The notes under the pieces: model-generated
The model's database searches: none
Told to the model about the DNA's origin: nothing
The model's input: the letters and a program-made list of their open reading frames with translations, nothing else
From: Nemania diffusa
Taxonomy: Eukaryota; Ascomycota; Sordariomycetes; Xylariales; Xylariaceae
Assembly (NCBI GenBank): GCA_038501195.1
Contig: JBBPUQ010000013.1
Location: forward strand, 62,001 to 126,000
Direction: 5' to 3'
Length of the DNA: 64,000 nucleotides
Program-made: the position numbers and the translations under genes
Part shown: positions 56,101 through 64,000 of the stretch, in pieces
Numbering within the stretch: the stretch's first letter is position 1
How the letters are laid out: each line of letters begins with the position of its first letter

Positions 56101-58015
56101 AAGAAAAAAAAAATAAAAAATTAGGCGCTGACATCTTGGTTCACGCAGCACAAAAACAAAAAATAGTGTGATATAAAATAAAATAGTCATATATACACAC
56201 AAATATTAAAAGTCTAGATAAAGATATGGTCCAATATATATATAATTATATATATATTGCATTAAGAAGTACTGCTCAGTTAGTTAGTTATGAACTAATA
56301 TTAAGTTCTGCTTTATTATTAGTAATTATGTTAACAGGTAGTTTAAATCTAACTGTTAATGTAGAATCACAAAGAGCTGTTTGATTTATATTACCTTTAT
56401 TCCCTATATTTATAATATTTTTTATAGGTTCTATAGCAGAAACTAATAGACCTCCCTTTGATTTAGCAGAGGCTATTGACTAATAGATTTGGCCTCTTTA
56501 AAGATCACAATTTGCTGGAAAATCCTTTACTGTTTAGGGTAATCAGGAAGGGAATTTAACTAAATTTACCTTTTGTTAAGACCTTCAGAGACTAGACGTG
56601 ATCATTTCATTTTATTAAATATGATATAGTCCAACCTTCGACGTAAGCCGATGATTAATAAACCTTAGAAATTAAATTTAGATAGAATCAAATTAAATAA
56701 CTATTTATCTGTTAAATCTATTAACAGATGTAAATTGGTTAGCCGTGTATATTTTTCTACTTCAAGTCAAAATCCAAACCCAGAATACCCTTCACCTATT
56801 TTAATTATTGATTTAAATGATGACACAAGTTGTGATTTAATTTTATCTTATAGAAAATTATTAACAAATAAAGGAGGTATTTATTCTTTTTATAATACTG
56901 TAAATAGTAATCAATATATCGGTAGTGCTAAAGATCTTTATCTAAGACTTAATGAACACTTAAGAAATAAGAAGTCTAATACTGCTTTACAAAAAGGAAT
57001 CGAAAAGTATGGATTAAATAAATTCAAAATATATATTTACGAATATTTACTTATGAAAGTAAAATAATAAGTTCTAAAGCTTTAACTGATTTAGAGACTA
57101 GTTATATACTAAAATTTGATTTTAAAAATCTTTATAATTTTAAAGCTACAGCTACAAGTAGCTTAGGTTATAAACATACTGAAGAAGCTAAATTAAAAAT
57201 GATAAAACGGTTTGAAAATAAAGATAATCATCCTATGTACGGTAAAACTCATACAGATGAAGCCTTATCTTTGATTAGTAAGCCAGGTATACTAAATCCT
57301 ATGTATGGTAAAACTCATAATGAATCAACTAAAAAAATTATGAGTGAAAAGCAAAATAAATATCCTTTAGGTGTAGGTATTTTTGACTTAGAAGGAAATT
57401 TAAAATGAAAATTTATGAATAATGTAGATTTGGCTATACACTTAAAGATTTCTAAAGTAACGGTAGGTAAATATTTAAATAATAATCTTGTTTATAAAAA
57501 TATTTATAGGTTTAGACCTATACAAGATTAAGTTTAGTTTCGTTGTGGAATCTGAATTAGTTAGTGGATTTATGACAGAACACGCTGCGGTTGTTTTTGT
57601 GTTCTTTTTTTTAGCTGAATACGGTAGTATTGTATTAATGTGTATACTAACTAGTTTATTATTTTTAGGTGGTTATTTAATATTAGATATTATTTATTTA
57701 TTAACATATTTAGATTTCATAGTTTGAGAAATTTTTCTTATAGATTGAGTTCTTGTATTGGATGGTCTTTTAGAAGATATAATGAGTACTCCTGCTTTAG
57801 AGGGATTAATATATGGGTTTAGTTTAGGATTAAAAAGTTCTATGATGATATTTACTTTTATTTGAGCCAGAGCTTCTTTCCCTAGAATACGTTTTGATCA
57901 ATTAATGTCCTTTTGTTGAACAGTTTTATTACCTATAGTGTTTGCCTTTATAATATTAGTACCTTGTATTTTATATAGTTTTGATATATTCCCTGTTAAT
58001 TTAGATTTATTTTAA
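49854..58015 (+). CDS. nad1: nad1, NADH dehydrogenase subunit 1 (gene span, five exons)
   Basis: Membrane-arm subunit of complex I next to the quinone site. Exons 49854-50148, 51472-51568, 53831-53863, 56260-56474 and 57548-58015. Joined: [79 protein letters not shown] and [10 protein letters not shown]. One extra A in exon 1 breaks the frame as given. Confidence 0.95.
50149..51471 (+). mobile_element. nad1 intron 1, group I
   Basis: Core at the 5' end: CAAACTCCGGGGAACTCC at 50171, ACAATCGCGGATCTAAGTCA at 50298, GAGCAACGAGCAGACGG at 50347 and AAGGTGTGCTCTAG at 50396. The ORF follows. Ends in G at 51471. Confidence 0.92.
50442..51443 (+). CDS. LAGLIDADG homing endonuclease, intact
   Basis: Frame open from before 50442 (start codon uncertain) to TAA at 51441-51443. 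Motifs [16 protein letters not shown] at about 50586-50630 and [14 protein letters not shown] at about 51060-51101. In motif 2 the acidic pair is S-G-E, with Glu kept. Tails: [39 protein letters not shown]. Ends MNRGRSF. Confidence 0.87.
51472..51568 (+). CDS. nad1: nad1 exon 2 ([20 protein letters not shown] to LLAG)
   Basis: TAT GGA CCT GGT TTA, then [27 protein letters not shown] and the T that opens the Trp codon completed by GA at 53831. Confidence 0.94.
51569..53830 (+). mobile_element. nad1 intron 2, group I
   Basis: R-like GTTCAACGACTAAGAG at 51730, S-like GATTAAGACATAGTCTGAACC at 53759; ends in G at 53830. GC clusters at 52008-52045 and in the ORF. 51570-52080 otherwise holds core and stem sequence only. 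Confidence 0.87.
52088..53636 (+). pseudogene. GIY-YIG endonuclease with three C-terminal repeats, cut by a GC-cluster insertion
   Basis: Frame open from about 52088. Nuclease domain [41 protein letters not shown] and [16 protein letters not shown]. The tail has repeats starting [36 protein letters not shown] and [21 protein letters not shown] palindrome (about 53173-53212, CTTCGCTCGCTAGAGCGAGC) ends the first frame at 53213-53215; repeats 2 and 3 continue in another frame to 53636. The nuclease plus one repeat remains open, so partial function is possible. Confidence 0.82.
53831..53863 (+). CDS. nad1: nad1 exon 3, 33-nt micro-exon ([11 protein letters not shown])
   Basis: GA AGT GCT AAT AGT AAA TAT GCT TTT TTA GGG T. 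With the T of exon 2 the first codon is TGA (Trp). Ends with the T of the Ser codon finished at 56260. Confidence 0.93.
53884..54912 (+). CDS. LAGLIDADG endonuclease with its first catalytic acid replaced by Gly
   Basis: 342 residues, ATG 53884, stop 54910-54912, four TGA Trp codons. First motif [19 protein letters not shown] (about 54222-54278): the usual DGDG is DGGG, so the metal-binding Asp is gone. Second motif [14 protein letters not shown] (about 54538-54579) is normal. The N-terminal third is core sequence. Probably a maturase or an inactive nuclease. Its relatives in cox1 introns 9 and 10 keep the Asp. Confidence 0.86.
55046..55121 (+). tRNA. trnW: tRNA-Trp (UCA), inside nad1 intron 3
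   Basis: The T arm CTCGG-TTCGAGT-CCGAG is perfect. Anticodon arm GGAG-CTTCAAC-CTCC has anticodon UCA after U33 and A37; UCA reads both UGA and UGG, as table 4 requires. The acceptor has only the inner four pairs (AGTA/TACT), and the outer three positions mismatch. The D arm is weak. It may be a functional tRNA with an edited acceptor, or a tRNA pseudogene. Confidence 0.65.
55184..55900 (+). CDS. unknown membrane-protein ORF, 238 residues, homologous to the nad4 tail
   Basis: ATG 55184, stop 55898-55900, four TGA Trp codons. Two hydrophobic helices: residues about 10-32, and about 50-66 ([17 protein letters not shown]). Then [15 protein letters not shown], a Pro/Gln/Ser-rich linker, and a basic/aromatic C-terminal domain ([20 protein letters not shown]). 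The first 80 residues match the nad4 extension from 62737: [15 protein letters not shown] against HFTLLNIMVASISLF, and LFPQHM against LPQHIM. Family unknown. The C-terminal half is not shared with nad4. Confidence 0.72.
56260..56474 (+). CDS. nad1: nad1 exon 4 ([20 protein letters not shown] to FDLAEA)
   Basis: CA TTA AGA AGT ACT GCT CAG, then [20 protein letters not shown] and [14 protein letters not shown], the quinone-channel loop. It ends after [11 protein letters not shown] follows at 57548. Confidence 0.97.
56475..57547 (+). mobile_element. nad1 intron 4, group I
   Basis: A compact core before the ORF: AATTTGCTGGAAAATCC at 56510, GGTAATCAGGAAGGG at about 56538, ACCTTCAGAGACTAGACG at 56580 and GATATAGTCCAACC at 56622. 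Ends in G at 57547. Confidence 0.91.
56711..57531 (+). pseudogene. GIY-YIG endonuclease with one frameshift
   Basis: Open from about 56711. [27 protein letters not shown] and [17 protein letters not shown] are in one frame, which stops near 57067. One base over, [20 protein letters not shown] and the tail [14 protein letters not shown], two NUMOD3-like [24 protein letters not shown] repeats and a final [17 protein letters not shown] repeat continue to 57529-57531. The indel is at about 57045, in GAATATTTAC. Confidence 0.83.
57548..58015 (+). CDS. nad1: nad1 exon 5 ([20 protein letters not shown] to stop)
   Basis: [40 protein letters not shown], then a variable loop and [19 protein letters not shown], ending IFPVNLDLF and TAA at 58013-58015. 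Confidence 0.97.
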
Positions 58016-58178
58016 AGATTTTCCTTTTTTGGATATTTTTCTAATATTAAAGTATTAAGAAAAAAAATAAGGCTTTTGTACTTTTTTTTTTTTTAGTCTA
58101 ATCATGTAATTGTTTATTTATGATGTAATTATAATTTAATTTTATGGGAAGTTTTTTTGTATTATTTTTAAATAGTAA

Positions 58179-58689
58179 ATGTTGTTATGATCTTTATTAT
58201 TAATACCTCTTTTAGGTATATTTTTTATCTCTAGTAATATATCTTATGAAGATACCCAAGATAAATTAAGATCTTACAAAATAACTGTTTTTGTAACATC
58301 TCTCTTAAATTTAATTTTATCTTTAGTAATCTTTATATTATTTGATTTTAGTAGCAATCAGTTCCAATTTGTTCAAGAGCCTTATGATATGAATTTATTC
58401 GATGTTTATCTAGGAGTAGATGGAATATCTATATACTTTATAATATTAACTACTTTAATATTGCCTATAGCTATATTATCTAATTGAAATTCCATAATTG
58501 AAAATGTAAAATCTTATTTAATAATAATGTTATTATTAGAAACATTATTGTTAGCTGTCTTTTTAGTATTAGATATTTTATTATTTTATATCTTTTTTGA
58601 AAGTATATTACCCCCTTTATTTTTATTGATAGGTTTATTCGGATCTAGTAATAAAGTAAAAGCTAGTTTTTATTTATTTTTATATACAT
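58179..58689 (+). CDS. nad4: nad4 exon 1
   Basis: 170 codons plus one base: MLLWSLLLIPLLGIFFIS, then FDVYLGVDGISIYFIILTTL, LDILLFYIFFESILPPLFLL and GSSNKVKASFYLFLYT. The final T is the first base of the Leu codon finished at 61461. The start is the first ATG after a 160-bp spacer following nad1. Confidence 0.95.
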
Positions 58690-61600
58690 TTAACCTTAAG
58701 TGTAAAAGAGCCAAACACCGGGGAAGCCCTAAAGCTCTAGTAACCAAGGATATGAGGGAAACTTTATTTCTGGCCTGATTAATGTCTCAGGGTATGGTAA
58801 GATCACTAGTTTTCATTTACCGTTATTTGGTGGATGAAAAGCGGCCGGAAGCTGCAGATATATGGGTGATCGCGGTTCTAAGTCACCCTATGTTTAAAGC
58901 CGTATGTAAATATGGTATAGATATCCTAGGTGTAAAAGAGCAACGAGTAGATGGTTCTTCGAATTCTAGAATTTTAGATTTCGTAAGGTGTACTCTAGTC
59001 GCTGGGAAACCAGTTTTTGGGTGAAAAATTCATTCTCATTCTTATAATAGTATAATTCGAAGTAGTATGTTTAAAAGATACATACATACAATTAGTAGTG
59101 TGCGCACTACTTTAAATCCTGGATTTATTACAGGATTAGTAGATGCAGAAGGATGTTTTACATTAGGTTTTTTTAAAAGTGATAAATATAAATTAGGTTA
59201 TCAAATCCAAGCTATTTTTAAAATTACTTTACATAAAAAAGATTTCTATTTACTATCTCAAGTTCAAGATTATTTAGGGGTAGGTAAAATCACAGAGCAT
59301 GGAAATACTACTTTACAATATACAGTTAAATCTTTAAAAGATTTAGAAATAATTATAACTCATTTTGATAAATATCCATTATTAAGTCTAAAATGATCTG
59401 ATTATATACTTTTTAAAGATGCAATTTCATTAATTAAAAGTAAACAACATTTAAATAAAGAAGGATTTATAAAAGTTCTTTCTATAAAAGCTTCTATAAA
59501 TTTAGGTTTATCCGATGAATTGGAATTAAATTTTCCTAATATAAAACCTATATCTAGACCGCTACCCCCACTTTTAAATAAAAGTATTATAGATCCTAAT
59601 TGAATCGCAGGTTTAGCTAGTGGTGATGGATGTTTTCATATTTCTATACGTAACTCCTCTACAACTAAATTAGGTAAAGCTGTAGTACTAAAATTCCATA
59701 TTGTTCAACATAGTAGAGATACTGAACTAATGGAAATGTTAATATCTAGACTAGGGTGCGGTAAAATAGAATTAAAGTTGAAGCAATCCGCTGTATATTT
59801 TGTAGTAGTAAGTTTTAAAGATATATTTGAAAAAATAATTCCATTATTTGATAAATATCCTATTAAAGGAGTTAAAGCCTTAGATTTTGGTGATTTTAAG
59901 CGAATAGCGAATCTAATGTTTAATAAAGAACATTTAACTGAACAAGGCTTATCTAAAATACAATCTATAAAATCAAATATGAATTTACTTCGAAAATTAT
60001 AAAAGATTATCAGAATTGCCGGTTAGCCGGTATGAATTGAAGTAACCCAAAATTAAAGAAAACACATTAATTATGTGAACGTTAAACTTAAACTAATTAA
60101 TCTCTGAGTAGATTTAAATGTTTTATTAAGAAAATTTATGTCTACTCTTTTAGTATTGGTTTTTTTATCTCGCAGGCTTTTAGCGTTACTGAAGTTAGAT
60201 TCATTATTGTTTCATACTTCAACTATTACAAATTACACACAAAATTTTGAAAGTACTCAATCTAACTTAAATTCTGATAGTTCTCTTTCACATAAAAAAT
60301 TAAACCAAACCCTTGATTCGTCACGGGGTTCACTGATGCTGAAGGTAGTTTTGCTTTAGGTCTTTCGCCCCCCCCCCCCTTACGTGGGGGGGGTGAAATA
60401 CCATCCCGCACTTACGGGCGGGACGGTCTTTCTAAAAATAATAAATATAAAACAGGTTATCAAGTCCAATTGATTTTTAAAATTACTTTACACAATAAAT
60501 ATCTAGATTTATTAAATCAACTACAAGATTATTTTGGAGTAGGTATTATTAAAAAGCACGGTGAAACCTCGTTACAGTACTGTGTTACATCATCTAAAGA
60601 CTTAAAAGTAATTCTTGCTCATTTTGACAAGTATCCTTTAATTACACAGAAACAAGCGGATTATTTAAAAAGGCATTATATAAAATTAGTGCTAAAGAAC
60701 ATCTAACTGCTGAAGGTCTAAGAAAAATTGTTGGAGTTAGAGCTTCTATGAATTTAGGTTTACCGGAAGAATTGAGAACAACATTTCCTGATGCTAGACC
60801 CGTCTTAAGACCGCTTGTATCAGATATACAGGTTAAAGACCCCCATTGAGTGGCAGGGTTTACTTCTGGAGATGGTAGCTTTATTGTTAGTATTTTTAGT
60901 CGTGGCCCTGCTAGTAAACCAGGTATACGTTTAATGTTTAAAATAACTCAACACACCCGTGATGCAGAATTATTAACTAGTTTAACTAATTATCTAAATT
61001 GTGGTCGTTATGAATATGTATATGGTAAAGAACACGGTGAATTTATTGTTTCTAATTTACCTGACATAGTTGAAAAAATTATACCTTTTTTTGAAAGTCA
61101 TTCTATTGGTGGTATGAAATCCTTAGATTTTTTAGGGTTTAAAGAAGTTGCAAACTTAATGCAAGATAAGCAACATTTAACTCTTGAAGGTTTATCTAAG
61201 ATTAAAGATATAAAATCAGGAATGAATAATCTAAGAATTATTAAATAATAATTATTTATGTTTATGTTTATATTAGTAAATTTATTTAAGGTTTAGGAGT
61301 CTTCGGTATGTTGTAAAAAGCTCTCATTATAGGTCGCCCAATAGTTGCAAAAGGTAAGCTTAAACTAAAATTGTGTGGTAATTTGTAATAAACGTAACAA
61401 GTGTTTGTATTTGATAAAGTAATTAGTTTAGTTTAGCTTAATTTATTGTGTAAATCAACGTATTAGGTTCTTTATTTTTATTATTATCTATTTTAACTAT
61501 GTCTTCTGTAATGGGTACTACTGATTTTGATGCTTTGTTTAAAACAAATTTTGATTATACTACACAAATATTCTTATTTGTTGGTATATTTATTGCATTT

Positions 61601-63591
61601 GCAGTTAAAACTCCTGTCTGGGGGTTACAAAATTGACTATTAAAGGCGCATGTTGAGTCTCCCCTTGGTGGAAGTGTAGTATTAGCTGCTATTGTTCTTA
61701 AATTAAGTTTATATGGAATATTCAGATTAATACTACCATTACTAGTTAAGGTTTCAATGAATTATACTTTCATAGTTTATGCTATAGGAGGTATTGCTGT
61801 TATTTATGCCAGTATTAGTACTCTTAGAACTATAGATATAAAAGAGTTAGTTGCATATTCTTCAGTAGCCCATGCATCAGTATACTTATTGAGTGCTTTC
61901 AGTAACACTCTACAAGGAATTGAAGGTAGTATTTTATTAGGATTAGGCCATGGGTTTGTTAGTTCAGGGTTATTTATGTGTGTAGGTGGTATTCTGTACG
62001 ATCGTATAGGTACTAGAAATATATTATTCTACAGAGGAATCGTTCAAATGATGCCTCTTTTATCTATATTATTCTTTATTCTTTGTTTAGGAAACTGTGG
62101 GGCTCCACTAACTTTAAATTTTATTGGAGAGTTCTTGTCTTTATACGGTATAGTCGAAAAATTACTAGTGTTAGGACTGATTGCTTGTTCTTCTATAATA
62201 TTTTCTGCAGCTTACACTATTTACATGTTTAACAGAATCGTGTTAGGGGGTTCATTTAGTAGATACTTCGTAGAAAGTTTAGTTGACGTAAATAAAAGAG
62301 AATTTTTAATATTATTGATCTTAGTTGGCTTTACTGTAATACTAGGTATCTATCCAAGTATTATATTAGATGGTTTACATTACAATGTATCAAATTTAAT
62401 TTACAGTGTAGGAGGAAATATTGCCACAGAATCCAAAGGTTTTATATCTAATGGTACTATTCCTTCAGGTATACGTTACTATAGTTCAGAGCCATCTAAA
62501 CAAGGAACAATAAAGTTTAGCTTTATCAAAACATTTAATTTAAATTTTAGAAAGTACTTAGTTCATACTTTAATTCTTGTTGTTATTATATTAGTAAAAT
62601 CTTTATTAGGATGTTATATAAATAACACTTTAACTTTAGAAGGATTATATATTAATATATTTAGTTATAGTAGTGGTATATATATTATAGGTTATTTATT
62701 AGCTATCTGAACAAGTACTCAATTACATAAAAGATGAGCTAAACATTTTACTCTTTTAAATATTATGGTAGCTTCTATTAGCTTATTTATAGGTGTTTTT
62801 TTTAAATTTCTTATTTTACCTTTAATTCTAGAATATTTTTCTTTAAATCCAACTGATATAGTTAAATATTTACTTTCAGGGGGTTTTGTAATAATGGTTA
62901 GATTAGCCTTTAGAGGTATTCTTGAAGAGATGTTTAGTGAACATTTACCGCAACATATTATGGCTATGAATACTGGCGATCCTAATCCTTCATTCCCATC
63001 TCAACCTGGTTCTTCTCAAGGTGGTTTTTCTCAACCTGGTTCTCTTCTAAACCAGGTTCTTCTCAAGTTGGTACTTCTCAAGCTGGAACTTCAGATAATA
63101 AAAGAAGATTTTCTTCAGATGTAGAAATGGATGAACCTAATAGTAAAAGGGTTAAAACTGAAAAAAATGAAGGTTCTTCTAAACCTGGTACTTCTCAAGC
63201 TGGAACTTTAGATAATAAAAGAAGACTTTCTTCAGATGTAGAAATGGATGAACCTAATAGTAAAAGGGTTAAAACTGAAATAGAACAAGATGAAAATACT
63301 GCTAAATATTGAAAGGATAGAAATTGACTTGGTTTATGAACTTGAGGTAAGAGTGCTTCTACCTCTCCAGAACAACAAGTAATTATATGAAAGAATGAAA
63401 AAGCCATTGTAAAAGAGAGAATAAGGAAACTTGAAATAGAACGTGAGGCTATTAATGATCAGCATTCTATAGAACAAGACAACGATGACCCTAATGAAGA
63501 AGTGACTGTAAAGCGTCTAGAAGCTGCGGATGAGAAACTCGAACGTCTTCGTAGAAATAAGGCATGAATAAAAAACTGACTTAATACTTAA
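58179..63591 (+). CDS. nad4: nad4, NADH dehydrogenase subunit 4 (gene span, two exons) with a long C-terminal tail
   Basis: A proton-pumping antiporter-like subunit of complex I. Exons 58179-58689 and 61461-63591. ATG TTG TTA TGA TCT gives MLLWS. LIGLFGSSNKVKASFYLFLY continues across the intron to LGSLFLLLSILTM, then LPKAHVE-type LLKAHVESPLGGSVVLAAIV and the rest of ND4. The ORF then runs on into a repetitive tail with one frameshift. Confidence 0.95.
58690..60002 (+). CDS. LAGLIDADG endonuclease fused to nad4 exon 1, intact
   Basis: Open from exon 1 through the core to TAA at 60000-60002. Motifs GFITGLVDAEGCFTLGFF (about 59119-59172) and WIAGLASGDGCFHI (about 59602-59643). Motif 2 has A-S-G-D. 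Tails IIITHFDKYPLLSLKWSDYI and IIPLFDKYPIKGVKALDF; end SNMNLLRKL. Confidence 0.86.
60138..61248 (+). pseudogene. second LAGLIDADG endonuclease of the nad4 intron, several frameshifts and a GC insertion
   Basis: Pieces: [20 protein letters not shown] (about 60308-60366); a GC cluster with a C13 run and hairpin (about 60366-60432); KNNKYKTGYQVQLIFKITLH, ILAHFDKYPLITQKQADYL; break at about 60672; then LTAEGLRKIVGVRASMNLGL and WVAGFTSGDGSFIVSI (about 60847-60894) to a stop at 61246-61248. At least three frame changes. It is a tandem paralogue of the gene before it. Confidence 0.82.
61461..63591 (+). CDS. nad4: nad4 exon 2 with a C-terminal extension of about 280 residues
   Basis: Normal ND4 runs from LGSLFLLLSIL through TLRTIDIKELVAYSSVAHAS, FVSSGLFMCVGGILYDR, LPLTLNF-type APLTLNFIGEFLSLYG to YPSIILDGLHYNVSNLIYS near 62415. 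It continues with three or four extra hydrophobic helices, HFTLLNIMVASISLF and LLSGGFVIMVRLAFRGILEE, then LPQHIM, a Ser/Gly/Gln linker, two 39-residue repeats and a coiled-coil end (63430-63588). A +2/-1 frameshift lies in TCTCTTCTAAA at about 63041-63049: the first frame ends at 63124, the next reaches TAA at 63589-63591. Confidence 0.92.
63045..63285 (+). repeat. two tandem 117-bp coding repeats in the nad4 tail
   Basis: TACTTCTCAAGCTGGAACTT recurs at 63072 and 63189, and GTAGAAATGGATGAACCTAA recurs at the same 117-bp spacing. Each unit encodes about 39 residues with GTSQAG, DNKRR, SSDVEMDEPNSKRVKTE. The basic KRVK patch is flanked by acidic residues. Confidence 0.9.
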
Positions 63592-64000
63592 TTAATTCCT
63601 CGCTGTAAATGTATACAAAGCGGTAATTTTATTTAATTGTTTATACTTATTTAATTTTCTACTTAATAGTATCTTTAGGATTAAGGTAAATCCGCCTTTA
63701 CTTTTAGCAATACGGTTGTTCTATTAAATTAAGATCAGGTAGTGCTTTAAGATATAGATTGCATGATAAAGAAGGTTTACTATAGCTTATTAACGATGTA
63801 AACGGTAAAGTAAGAAACCTTCTAAGATTAATACAATTAAATTATATTTGTATTAAGTATAAGATAACTTTAAAAACTCCTAAAAATTCTCCTATAATAA
63901 CGGACGATTTTAGGGATTTTTTGAAGCAGAGGGAACGATTTCTATGAATAGTTCTACTTGACAACTATCTATTTCAGCGGCGGGTCAAAAGACTTCCGAA
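63592..64000 (+). pseudogene. LAGLIDADG relic copied from cox1 intron 9, in the spacer after nad4
   Basis: From about 63712 the sequence parallels 29041-29330: AAATTAAGATCAGGTA, AAAGAAGGTTTACTA, GATGTAAACGG, AATTAAATTATATTTGTATT and GAACGATTTCTAT blocks are shared. In-frame stops (CTATAG at 63780) and indels kill it. No group I core is visible in the window, and it may continue beyond it. 63592-63711 holds AT-rich spacer. Confidence 0.85.

Larger units (their letters stand above)
53864..56259 (+). mobile_element. nad1 intron 3, group I, carrying a LAGLIDADG gene, a tRNA gene and an unknown ORF
   Basis: ATAATCCGCAAGTAACCAAA at about 54061, GAACTTCAGAGGCCATACG at 54101; S-like AAAGATATGGTCCAA at 56220. 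Same core type as cox1 intron 9. A TACTTCGAAGTACGAAGTA palindrome at about 53994-54026 lies in the translated core. Ends in G at 56259. 55901-56219 holds GC-flanked hairpins (GAAGCTTCGC types) and no gene. Confidence 0.88.
58690..61460 (+). mobile_element. nad4 intron 1, group I, with two LAGLIDADG genes in tandem
   Basis: Core of the cox1 intron 8 type: CAAACACCGGGGAAGCCC at 58713, GATCGCGGTTCTAAGTCA at 58867, GAGCAACGAGTAGATGG at 58938 and AAGGTGTACTCTAGTCG at 58985. Ends in G at 61460. 61249-61460 holds 3' intron sequence only. Confidence 0.9.

Overview
The window is a stretch of fungal mitochondrial DNA. It is AT-rich, every recognisable gene is on the + strand, and the conserved proteins only read through if TGA is Trp (translation table 4). 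Four respiratory genes are present in the order cob (3' part), cox1, nad1, nad4. Most of the DNA is not exon: I count 25 group I introns or intron remnants and two group II introns, plus homing endonuclease genes (HEGs) of the LAGLIDADG and GIY-YIG families, GC-rich hairpin insertions and duplicated exon pieces. The gene set and intron load suggest a filamentous ascomycete with an expanded mitogenome. A leotiomycete such as a powdery mildew is possible, but I could not test this.

Layout. 1-9169: cob from mid-gene to stop, five exons in view, ending in a long acidic C-terminal extension. 9170-11521: spacer bracketed by two tRNA-Cys-like genes. 11522-48050: cox1, about 36.5 kb from start to last stop, with 15 introns and exons as short as 3 and 14 nt. 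Its terminal exon is present twice in tandem, each copy with a different C-terminus. 48051-49853: an unknown ORF, trnI(uau), a short tandem repeat and a decayed copy of the nad1 5' end. 49854-58015: nad1 with five exons. Its third intron holds a trnW(uca) and an unknown membrane-protein ORF. 58179-63591: nad4 with two exons and a roughly 280-residue repetitive C-terminal tail. 63592-64000: a relic copied from a cox1 intron HEG.

How it fits together. The exons encode core subunits of complexes I, III and IV. Most introns carry an ORF continuous with the upstream exon, so the endonuclease or maturase is made as an exon-intron fusion. Several introns are nested. A group II intron (34298-35572) sits inside a LAGLIDADG gene of a cox1 group I intron, a group I intron (43444-44856) sits inside another LAGLIDADG gene, and removing either restores an open reading frame. 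GIY-YIG genes interrupt LAGLIDADG genes in cob and in cox1.

The most unusual signal is a set of non-HEG sequences. They are hydrophobic, repeat-rich or acidic coiled-coil modules that occur as C-terminal extensions of cob, cox1 and nad4 and as separate ORFs inside introns. Two modules recur at unlinked places: a membrane module (nad4 tail and the nad1 intron 3 ORF) and a coiled-coil module (nad4 tail and the cox1 intron 9 ORF). I do not recognise either family. Exon limits come from protein alignment by eye plus the group I rule (U before, G at the end of the intron), and may be off by a few bases.
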